A DNA stretch of 5,337 bases. Origin: Chloroflexota bacterium (GTDB lineage Bacteria > Chloroflexota > Dehalococcoidia > Dehalococcoidales > RBG-16-60-22). This document shows, in pieces, positions 1-5,208 of the stretch. Under the pieces are notes generated by a model. The model ran no database searches. It was not told the origin of the DNA and worked only from the letters and a program-made list of their open reading frames with translations. The stretch spans positions 1 to 5,337 of the forward strand of contig JANYKH010000099.1 in NCBI GenBank assembly GCA_025358235.1, in the 5' to 3' direction. Position numbers and translations under genes: made by a program. Positions within the stretch are counted from its first letter, which is position 1, and every line of letters begins with the position of its first letter.

Positions 1-1
1 A

Positions 2-13
2 GCGGAAAACCGC
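2..13 (-). terminator. possible partial terminator hairpin at left edge
   Basis: A GCGG-AAAA-CCGC inverted repeat lies about 40 bases downstream of the CoA-transferase stop codon on the minus strand. Read in that direction it is a four-pair GC stem with a four-base loop. The window ends one base past it, so any U-tract or longer stem cannot be seen. It may be the beginning of that gene's terminator, or chance. Confidence 0.2.
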
Positions 14-52
14 CCACTCCCCTCGCATCGGTCAATACGATCGTTTCTGATT

Positions 53-1525
53 TTAGCCGAACAGCTTCTCAGCTTCTTTCTTCAAGTCTTCCCTGAAATT
101 TGGATGGGTGATGTTAATCAGTTCACGGGCCCGTTCGCGCTGGGTCTTGCCCAATAGCCGGGCGATGCCGAATTCACTGACCACATAGTCCGCGTAATAC
201 CGGGGAATGCTGATTACTGCGCCGGGTTCGTGCTGGGCGACGATCCTGGAAACCGCCCCGCCCAACCCTGTGGAGCGGATGCAGGTGATAGCCTTGCCGC
301 CTTTAGAAAGCATCGCACCGATGTGCTGGTCAACCTGGCCCAATGCGCCGTTCCATACCCTGCCGCCAAAAATTGTCTCCGCGTTGATCTGCCCGGTAAG
401 GTCAATCGAAATAGCACTGTTGATTGCGGTGTAATTATCAACTGAGGCTACAGTCCGGGTGTGCGCCACATAGTTGATGCTGTATTGTTCAATAAGTGGA
501 TTATTGTGGCACCATTTCATTTCTTCCTGGGACAAGCCGAGCAGCGACCCGAATATCGATTTCCCGGTATGGACGTTCTTGCGTTCGTTAGTGACGACGC
601 CATCCCACATGGCCTTAATCATGCCACGGCAAGCCATTTCCGTGTGAATGCCCATGTCTTTCCGTCCGTCCAGAAGGCCGCATTTGAGGAGATGGGAACT
701 GGGCGAACCGCCGCCGATCTGAAGCACATCGCCATCCTTGATTATCTCAGCCACAAATTTGGCGATTTTCCTGACCTGTTCTTCGGGTTCGTCCATGCCG
801 ATCATTTTCGGGGCTACCTTCAGGAGCTCCGTCTTAATGCCCATCAAAACAGGCACCCACTCGTTACGCCGCTCAACTTCGATATCTTTGATGACATCCC
901 AAAGTTTAGCCTGTCGATCAGGAGTCTGGGTGGCAATCATCTGTTTGATAACTTCGTTGGTCAGGAGTGGCGGGGTGTGCTCGACGATATAATCAATTTC
1001 AGAAACGTGCATGAAGTTGTCGCCGTAGGTGCGCATCTGGCGTTCATCAACCTCGGCGATTACAATCCGGGACCGCTGACAATATTCCTTTTTGGTCCAC
1101 CGGTCAGCGCCGAAGCTGACAAAACCGTTCTCATCCGGCGTTGAAGTGACGACAAAAAAGACATCGATGTCCTTCCGCTCACCGGAAGGGCGCTCATCGA
1201 AGGGCTTCAATTCCACGCTGAAAACTCCGGGCTGGTAATCAGCCTGTTTGGCATCCAGCAAAGGCCGGGCCGTGTCTCCCACGTACATGGAAATCGTCAC
1301 GTCGAAAATATCGCGGTAGCCGGGATCAAGCCACCCGGGATTGTTTCCATGGCCGACGCGGAGTATTTTGACCCCTTTTAATTCATTGCGGCGGGCGAAG
1401 AGGGCGGGGCTGAGGGTGTTATCTTTAACAAACAGAGGAGTTAAAACCCTATCCCCGTTTTTTACTACTTTGACCGCTTCTTCCGCGGTCCTCAATTTAG
1501 ATTTGTACTCTGACTGCCACTGCAT
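53..1525 (-). CDS. family I CoA-transferase, 4-hydroxybutyrate/acetyl-CoA transferase type
   Basis: This 490-residue cytoplasmic enzyme should move CoA between an acyl-CoA donor and a free carboxylate through an enzyme-glutamyl-CoA intermediate. The N-terminal CoA-transferase half begins with YKSKLRTAEEAV (7-18) and NGDRV (23-27) and includes TPDENGFVSFG (129-139) and RTYGDNFMHVSEIDYIVE (165-182). The C-terminal half has a glycine loop LQIGGGSPSS (268-277), GIHTEM (292-297) with Glu296 as the expected catalytic glutamate, SKGGK (407-411), STGLGGAVSRIV (418-429) and GKTQRERARELI (459-470) before THPNFRED (473-480). The ATG is preceded by GAGAGGA. It is about 50 residues longer than AbfT-like enzymes (roughly 440), mostly from an insertion around 190-248. 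The usual DFxRG segment before SKGGK reads DQHIG (399-403), so the substrate may not be 4-hydroxybutyrate. An acetyl-CoA hydrolase activity is an alternative. The family call is firm; the substrate is unknown. Confidence 0.93.
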   Translation of the reverse strand: MQWQSEYKSKLRTAEEAVKVVKNGDRVLTPLFVKDNTLSPALFARRNELKGVKILRVGHGNNPGWLDPGYRDIFDVTISMYVGDTARPLLDAKQADYQPGVFSVELKPFDERPSGERKDIDVFFVVTSTPDENGFVSFGADRWTKKEYCQRSRIVIAEVDERQMRTYGDNFMHVSEIDYIVEHTPPLLTNEVIKQMIATQTPDRQAKLWDVIKDIEVERRNEWVPVLMGIKTELLKVAPKMIGMDEPEEQVRKIAKFVAEIIKDGDVLQIGGGSPSSHLLKCGLLDGRKDMGIHTEMACRGMIKAMWDGVVTNERKNVHTGKSIFGSLLGLSQEEMKWCHNNPLIEQYSINYVAHTRTVASVDNYTAINSAISIDLTGQINAETIFGGRVWNGALGQVDQHIGAMLSKGGKAITCIRSTGLGGAVSRIVAQHEPGAVISIPRYYADYVVSEFGIARLLGKTQRERARELINITHPNFREDLKKEAEKLFG

Positions 1526-1536
1526 AATTTTAATTT

Positions 1537-1543
1537 TCCTCTC
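1537..1543 (-). promoter_or_regulatory. ribosome binding site of the CoA-transferase
   Basis: On the minus strand GAGAGGA lies 11 bases upstream of the ATG at 1525. It is the clearest Shine-Dalgarno sequence in the window and supports that ATG as the start. The spacing is slightly long. Confidence 0.6.
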
Positions 1544-1635
1544 GATTTAGGCCCGCTGCCGGACCAATATTACCTGGATTAATCGCGATGAAGAAGCAGA
1601 TTGCATACTAATTATTTAAATACATTTTTGAATAA

Positions 1636-1650
1636 TGAAATGACGTTTCA
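1636..1650. promoter_or_regulatory. inverted repeat TGAAA-N5-TTTCA, candidate operator
   Basis: Perfect five-base arms surround a five-base spacer (TGACG), about 110 bases upstream of the CoA-transferase start. The size suits a dimeric TetR-type or other helix-turn-helix regulator. A similar TGAAA-N5-TTTC sequence recurs at 5293-5306. It does not match the CAACAT-N5-ATGTTG repeat in the TetR promoter, so it need not be a site for the same protein. Confidence 0.35.
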
Positions 1651-1755
1651 ATTAATAGACTAGCAGGTCTCGCCATGAAAGACAATAGGCATAAACCAAA
1701 CAAATATTTGATCTTCTTACTCCTGCTGCATAAATTTGAAGCAGCGGTCCCGGTT

Positions 1756-1800
1756 AAAAAAGAAGTCCGTATCGTCATTCATCCCTAAACGATACGGACT
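1756..1800 (-). terminator. rho-independent terminator of the TetR gene
   Basis: The arms AGTCCGTATCG (1764-1774) and CGATACGGACT (1790-1800) form a perfect 11-pair stem with a 15-base loop, 29 bases past the TetR stop. On the minus strand the stem is followed by TCTTTTTT (1763-1756), as expected for an intrinsic terminator. The plus-strand side has no T-tract, so it should work only for the TetR transcript. Confidence 0.85.
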
Positions 1801-1829
1801 CAAATGTCTCCGCTGATTCTAAAGTTATT

Positions 1830-2453
1830 TTACGAAATTGCTTTTTTGATAAAGGTTAGAGCCCGGGCAGCAAGTTCTTCATCGGAAAGAGCGCCGTTAG
1901 TCCGGTACCATTGGTTGATGTAGTTAAGCATACCAATGGTGAAGAAAGTGGCGATTTTGGGCTCTACAGCCTTGGAACCGTTCTTAACCATCAATTCCCC
2001 GAGCACTTCGCGGAAGATTATTTCATACTCTGACCGGATATCAATAAACGACCTCATGAGTTTTGGTGTCAGAGACTTATAAAGCTGGCTGATGCCGGCG
2101 ACGCTGGGGTGTGAAGCCAACCACCTTACGTGAGAATAGACCAGCAATTCCAACTTTTTTTCCGAGGTGGCGTCGCTGTCCTTAATAACTCTGGCCTGCT
2201 CGTTAAATTCTTTCGTGAAACGCACCAGCACGTCGTAGAGGATCTGGTTTTTATTTTTGAAGTAATAATAAATCGTGGCCTTGTTAACATTAGCAGCCTG
2301 GGCGATGTCCTCAATGCTGGTACCCAGATAGCTTTTCTTCAGAAACAGGCGAGCGGCAACTTTGTGAATTTTTTCACGTTGTGCCTGGGATCGGTCCACG
2401 GCGGGAGTTTCTTCTTTTTTGACCCGTGTGCGGGCTACTTTCTTCGTCACCAA
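1830..2453 (-). CDS. TetR/AcrR-family transcriptional regulator, KstR2/FadR-like
   Basis: A 207-residue DNA-binding regulator, normal length for the family. Residues 1-20 are a Lys/Arg-rich tail. The TetR N-terminal domain covers about 22-75, with the helix-turn-helix in TSIEDIAQAANVNKATIYYYF (45-65) followed by KNKNQIL (66-72). The C-terminal ligand-binding half carries NQWYRTNGALSDEELA (180-195). This pattern resembles KstR2- and FadR-like repressors that respond to acyl-CoA thioesters, so an acyl-CoA ligand is likely but inferred. The start is TTG at 2453. GTG at 2450 is one codon in, and an in-frame stop lies ten codons before that GTG. The promoter contains an exact inverted repeat in its spacer, suggesting autorepression. 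It lies 183 bases downstream of the hydrolase gene and is closed by a terminator, so it is probably its own transcription unit. Controlled neighbours are probable but unproven. Confidence 0.93.
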   Translation of the reverse strand: MVTKKVARTRVKKEETPAVDRSQAQREKIHKVAARLFLKKSYLGTSIEDIAQAANVNKATIYYYFKNKNQILYDVLVRFTKEFNEQARVIKDSDATSEKKLELLVYSHVRWLASHPSVAGISQLYKSLTPKLMRSFIDIRSEYEIIFREVLGELMVKNGSKAVEPKIATFFTIGMLNYINQWYRTNGALSDEELAARALTFIKKAIS

Positions 2454-2458
2454 TTCTA

Positions 2459-2465
2459 CTTCCCC
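2459..2465 (-). promoter_or_regulatory. purine-rich ribosome binding site of the TetR gene
   Basis: The minus strand reads GGGGAAG five bases before the TTG and eight bases before the GTG. It is not a textbook AGGAGG but is the only purine run available. Its spacing suits either start, so the choice between TTG and GTG stays open. Confidence 0.4.
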
Positions 2466-2489
2466 ATTTTCATCAAATTATGTTAATTA

Positions 2490-2518
2490 ATAGTACAACA
2501 TTCTATATGTTGAGGCAA
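2490..2518 (-). promoter_or_regulatory. TetR gene promoter
   Basis: On the minus strand, -35 TTGCCT (2518-2513) and -10 TACTAT (2495-2490) are separated by 17 bases. Each hexamer matches four of six consensus positions. Transcription would start near 2483, giving a leader of about 30 bases. The spacer is filled by the inverted repeat at 2496-2512. Confidence 0.6.
2496..2512. promoter_or_regulatory. candidate TetR operator CAACAT-N5-ATGTTG
   Basis: Six-base perfect arms (2496-2501 and 2507-2512) with a five-base spacer give a 17-bp dyad. It occupies exactly the gap between the -35 and -10 hexamers of the TetR gene. Bound repressor there would block RNA polymerase, the classic arrangement for TetR-family autoregulation. 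Binding is inferred from position and symmetry only. Confidence 0.6.
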
Positions 2519-2519
2519 A

Positions 2520-2548
2520 CGGTCGTTAAATAAAATTTAAAACGACCG
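2520..2548. repeat. inverted repeat CGGTCGTT/AACGACCG, terminator or second operator
   Basis: Eight-base perfect arms (2520-2527 and 2541-2548) flank a 13-base AT-rich loop that itself contains TTAAAT/ATTTAA. It lies about 90 bases beyond the hydrolase stop and one base upstream of the TetR -35. On the minus strand it is followed only by TTTGCC, a poor U-tract. It could be a weak terminator for the hydrolase, or a regulator site next to the TetR promoter. Confidence 0.4.
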
Positions 2549-2636
2549 GAATAAATATTTACCAAATTAATAACCGCCGCATTCGGAGCGCAACATCGGC
2601 CTTCGGCAGTATCAAAAACGAAGAAATAGGTTAGAA

Positions 2637-3479
2637 CTAAAAAATTATCTGGTCGTACAGGCGGCGGGTGCCTGCATCGAAGAAACGTCCTATCTGTTCC
2701 ACACGGCGCTCATCTACCGGAAAAAAATAGAACATGCTGCGCAGACTTTCCACAGTTTCATCCTGGGAGTAGCCGATCTCTTTAAGTGACCTCACCCGGT
2801 ACAACATTTCTTCAAAGTAATGCAGCACGATACCCACCTGTTCTTTGCCGCAAACCTTGCCGTGACCAGGAACGATAGTATCAATATCCATGGCTTGAAT
2901 TTTCTTGAGTGCTTCAATCCATTGGGGAACATCGGCTTGGAGTTTGAACGGATGCATGCCGCTAACGATGTTGTCGCCGGAAAAGAAAACTCCTTCGTCG
3001 ACGACGCGAATACCAATGGTGCCCTCGGTATGCCCGCCCATGTAAAGCAGTTCAAGGTTCACACCGCCGGGATGAAGGTACATTGTCTCGCTGAAGGTGA
3101 TGCGGGGCAGGGCTGGGGGTATCTGTGCAGAAGCATCTTTTACTTCTTGCGATATTAGAGAATTTGGTCCCAGCAGCATACGGAATCCGGTGCCATCCTG
3201 TTTGGCTATGTTGGTGTAAGTAAGATCATGCGCGATAACATTAGTTGTAAAGCGGGAATTGCCCGTGCAGTGGTCCCAGTGAAAATCGGTGTTTATAAGG
3301 TAGCTGATCTCGTCTTGAGAAAATTTAGCGATTTCTCCGCGCCACTTCTCAATATCCACCGGAAAGCAGGGGCTATCGATGAGAATCAGGCCGGCCCCTG
3401 TATCGATACAACTGACGTTAGCCGTGAAAAATTCCTGTTCCGCGGTGAGAATGCGCTGCCCGATTTTTATGAAAGCCAT
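2637..3479 (-). CDS. metallo-beta-lactamase-fold hydrolase (glyoxalase II-like superfamily)
   Basis: A 280-residue protein with no signal peptide, so cytoplasmic. The fold is shown by the N-terminal strand region with DTGAGLILIDSP (26-37), metal motif NTDFHWDH (63-70) with His67, Asp69 and His70, a third histidine in GGHTEG (His150), the bridging aspartate in SGDN (Asp169) and the last ligand in PGHG (His206). Residues 210-280 are a helical tail. Family members hydrolyse thioesters, lactones, phosphoesters or beta-lactams using one or two zinc or iron ions. The substrate cannot be told here, though the neighbours suggest an acyl ester, lactone or thioester. The usual first histidine of HxHxDH is Asp65. 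The ATG at 3479 is the only plausible start, because an in-frame TGA lies five codons upstream, and it has no Shine-Dalgarno sequence. The TetR gene follows after 183 bases. Confidence 0.92.
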   Translation of the reverse strand: MAFIKIGQRILTAEQEFFTANVSCIDTGAGLILIDSPCFPVDIEKWRGEIAKFSQDEISYLINTDFHWDHCTGNSRFTTNVIAHDLTYTNIAKQDGTGFRMLLGPNSLISQEVKDASAQIPPALPRITFSETMYLHPGGVNLELLYMGGHTEGTIGIRVVDEGVFFSGDNIVSGMHPFKLQADVPQWIEALKKIQAMDIDTIVPGHGKVCGKEQVGIVLHYFEEMLYRVRSLKEIGYSQDETVESLRSMFYFFPVDERRVEQIGRFFDAGTRRLYDQIIF

Positions 3480-3485
3480 AAGGTC

Positions 3486-3494
3486 ATAATATCA
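3486..3494 (-). promoter_or_regulatory. extended -10 promoter of the hydrolase, possibly leaderless
   Basis: On the minus strand TGA-TATTAT (3494-3486) matches the extended -10 form TGnTATAAT with one mismatch. Six bases separate it from the ATG, so standard spacing puts the transcription start on the A of the start codon (3479). No good -35 is seen (TTTCAG at 18 bases is poor), which extended -10 promoters tolerate. The absence of a Shine-Dalgarno sequence fits a leaderless mRNA. Confidence 0.4.
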
Positions 3495-3659
3495 TGTTTA
3501 TCGGGCAGCCTGAAACCGATCATATTTACCCCATTTTTTATATTCATCCAGTTCCTTGGGAAACGGTAAATAAATGGGCTGATCTTTTAACTTATGAGTT
3601 CAAAGACCACCGTCGTGCATTTCCGTCGCTGCGGATTTTTACCAGCAGGTTATTCAGGA

Positions 3660-3677
3660 AAAAACGAAATCGTTTTT
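3660..3677. repeat. palindrome AAAAACGA-AA-TCGTTTTT
   Basis: Eight-base perfect arms (3660-3667 and 3670-3677) flank two bases. It lies 35 bases upstream of the transporter -35. No gene reads into it, so a terminator role is not obvious. A regulator site or an AT-rich cruciform is possible. Confidence 0.35.
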
Positions 3678-3712
3678 GCAAGCTCCAAAAACAAATCACG
3701 CTGGGGGAATAA

Positions 3713-3741
3713 TTGACACGTCCTCAGAATAGCTGTTAAAT
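3713..3741 (+). promoter_or_regulatory. promoter of the MFS transporter gene
   Basis: A consensus -35 TTGACA (3713-3718) is followed after 17 bases by -10 TTAAAT (3736-3741, four of six matches). The predicted start is near 3748. That leaves about 75 bases before CTG 3823 and 120 before GTG 3868. It faces the transporter and is the best -35 box in the window. Confidence 0.6.
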
Positions 3742-3746
3742 TTAAC
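3735..3746. promoter_or_regulatory. palindrome GTTAAATTTAAC over the -10, candidate operator
   Basis: A perfect 12-base palindrome overlaps the transporter -10. A third copy of the half-site GTTAAA follows at 3761-3766. The position is what a repressor of the transporter would need. The bound protein is unknown, and AT-rich DNA makes chance palindromes more likely. Confidence 0.35.
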
Positions 3747-3812
3747 GAACGTATATTTAAGTTAAAGCAGCATTAATACCAACACGACTAACCATACTAT
3801 CAATCACAGCAG

Positions 3813-3827
3813 TTCAGACCGTCTGAA
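3813..3827. promoter_or_regulatory. palindrome TTCAGAC-C-GTCTGAA at the likely transporter start
   Basis: Seven-base perfect arms flank a single centre base. It lies in the 5' region of the transporter mRNA and contains the CTG (3823-3825) that is the best-placed in-frame start for the conserved N-terminus. As RNA only the outer five pairs could form a hairpin. As DNA it suits a dimeric regulator. Confidence 0.4.
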
Positions 3828-3867
3828 AACACCTGAATCAAACAGGCTGTTTTACGGCTGGATTATC

Positions 3868-5040
3868 GTGGCCGCCAGCTTCGCAGTGACCATGACACTC
3901 GGCGAGGCGATGTTTACCTTCGGCCTCTTTCTCAAACCGCTCCAGGCGGAGTTCGATTGGAACCGCGCGCTCACTTCTTCCGCTTATTCCCTGTTTCTGT
4001 TGGGCTATTCCCTCTCCTGCATTGTCTCGGGCCGTTTTGCAGATAAGTACCATCCCCGCCCGGTGGTCCTTGCCGGTGCGATTCTGGGCGGTGCAGGCAT
4101 GGCTTTGAGCGGGCTTATCAATAATATTTTTCAGTTCCAAACCACGATGTTTATCGCCGGGTTGGGCGCGGGAGTGACATGGGCTGTTCCGACCTCCCTC
4201 GTGCAGCGCTGGTTCGCCAACCGGCGGCGCGCGGGGCTGGCGCTAAGCCTGGTCACCTGCGGCGGCGGCGTGGGGGCATTCCTCTATCCGCCTTTTATCA
4301 GCTGGCTGATCACCTCCTACGGTTGGCGGGAAGCCTATTTGATCAAGGGCGCGATGCTATTGGTAGTGACGGGGGCCGGGGCGCTGCTAATGAAAAACGT
4401 GGCAGAGACGCCCGCCGTCAAGGCTGCCAACCAGGTAAATACATCATTTGTATCGTCGTTAAAGACCATGTTTGCCAACCGTTCTTTCATCGCCATTTTA
4501 TTCGCCATGATCGCTGGGGCCATGATCATCCAAAGTGTCTCCTCGCAGTTAATCGCCTTTGCCACGGATGAAGGTGTTTCCGCCGTGGCCGCGGCTTTCG
4601 CCATCAGCGTCATTGGTGCAGTGTCCATCCCGGGACGGCTAATCGCCGGGGTGATCGCGGATCGGCTGGGCTGGAGAATAGTTTACCTGCTCTCCCTGTG
4701 CGCCATGGGCGGCGCGCTGATCATCCTGATCCTGTATAAAGGCGAAATCGGGCTTTTCGTCTTCGTGGCGGCCTACGGCTTTGCGCACGGGCTGCGCATG
4801 CCTTCAGGGGCGGGGGTACTGGGAGAATTTTTCGGAACAAAACAGCTGGGAATGCTGATCGGACTCACTTCAGCAGTATCTCAGATGGTTGCGGTTACCG
4901 CCCCATATCTATGCGGGTTTGTCTATGACACCACCGGCCACTATGACATCGCCTTCATTCTGCTGGCGACACTGGTATCAGGTGGTGCGCTGACAATCTT
5001 CTTCCTCAAAAACAAACGACCGGAAATTAGCTCCACGTAA
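3868..5040 (+). CDS. MFS transporter, monocarboxylate / oxalate-formate carrier type
   Basis: An inner-membrane secondary carrier, probably for a carboxylate. From GTG 3868 it has 390 residues and about 12 helices, near 37-57, 66-85, 92-112, 122-147, 156-175, 204-231, 240-262, 270-290, 294-315, 328-350 and 358-380, with the first spanning the start. Family marks are EFDWNRALTSSAYS (28-41), loop 2-3 motif GRFADKYHPRP (55-65) and its second-half copy GVIADRLGWR (261-270), with a soluble central loop near 178-203. The conserved FYGWIIVAASF of helix 1 begins upstream of the GTG: the frame stays open back to 3766, encoding NRLFYGW just before it. The true start is therefore probably earlier, yet no ATG, GTG or TTG is available. 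CTG 3823 would give a normal short N-terminus. No Shine-Dalgarno sequence is evident at any candidate. The coordinates given use the first standard start codon. Confidence 0.85.
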   Translation: MAASFAVTMTLGEAMFTFGLFLKPLQAEFDWNRALTSSAYSLFLLGYSLSCIVSGRFADKYHPRPVVLAGAILGGAGMALSGLINNIFQFQTTMFIAGLGAGVTWAVPTSLVQRWFANRRRAGLALSLVTCGGGVGAFLYPPFISWLITSYGWREAYLIKGAMLLVVTGAGALLMKNVAETPAVKAANQVNTSFVSSLKTMFANRSFIAILFAMIAGAMIIQSVSSQLIAFATDEGVSAVAAAFAISVIGAVSIPGRLIAGVIADRLGWRIVYLLSLCAMGGALIILILYKGEIGLFVFVAAYGFAHGLRMPSGAGVLGEFFGTKQLGMLIGLTSAVSQMVAVTAPYLCGFVYDTTGHYDIAFILLATLVSGGALTIFFLKNKRPEISST

Positions 5041-5208
5041 CCGCTCGTTCCCCATCGATTAATGTTTCGAGCATTACCATTTTCCCGTGACAACGGATTA
5101 ATATTGTCTCGATAATGTAAAGTTCATCTCAACCGGATTAAGAAGAAGGGGCCCAATTCTATCCCGGCCCGCGTTCAGAATGGCGTTTTGGGACAAAATT
5201 TCAGCAAA

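Larger units (their letters stand above)
1526..1829. other. intergenic region between TetR gene and CoA-transferase
   Basis: This 304-base AT-rich stretch separates two minus-strand genes. It holds the CoA-transferase ribosome binding site, a small hairpin just upstream of it (1550-1565, GGTCC/GGGCC on the minus strand), the palindromes TATTTAAATA (1613-1622) and CAAATATTTG (1701-1710), the TGAAA-N5-TTTCA repeat (1636-1650) and the TetR terminator. A terminator after the TetR gene means the CoA-transferase needs its own promoter. The best minus-strand candidate is TTCAAA-N16-TAGTAT within about 1603-1630, which is poor. A weak 37-codon plus-strand reading frame (1675-1788) is discussed as a finding. 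Confidence 0.7.
3480..3867. other. divergent control region between hydrolase and MFS genes
   Basis: This 388-base stretch separates a minus-strand gene from a plus-strand gene. It contains the hydrolase extended -10, an ATCGG-N11-CCGAT repeat (3500-3520), a near-perfect palindrome (3660-3677), the transporter promoter and its palindromes, and an open extension of the transporter frame from 3766. I see no convincing gene in 3480-3712. Between 3716 and 3867 there is no ATG, GTG or TTG on the plus strand in any frame. Confidence 0.65.

Noticed and set aside
461..1144. A 227-codon open frame on the plus strand
   Set aside because: It lies wholly antisense to the CoA-transferase, whose family motifs are unmistakable. 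The translation shows no recognisable domain, so it is a shadow frame.
2463..2480. Five-codon frame ATG AAA ATG GGG AAG TAG just before the TetR start
   Set aside because: Too short to support as a leader peptide, and its purines serve as the likely ribosome binding site of the TetR gene.
3494..3712. A 72-codon plus-strand frame in the divergent region, preceded by AAGGT
   Set aside because: No recognisable motif, composition not protein-like, and it runs through a palindrome and up to the transporter -35. I treat the region as regulatory.
3818..3827. ACCGTCTGAA resembles the Neisseria DNA uptake sequence GCCGTCTGAA
   Set aside because: Nine of ten bases match, but it occurs once in the window as part of a larger palindrome, and nothing else suggests Neisseria.
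3838..4140. A 100-codon minus-strand frame
   Set aside because: It is antisense to the transporter's first helices and shows no domain.
5059..5076. TAATG-N7-CATTA as a terminator for the transporter
   Set aside because: The stem is five AT-rich pairs and is followed by CCATTTT rather than a proper T-tract.
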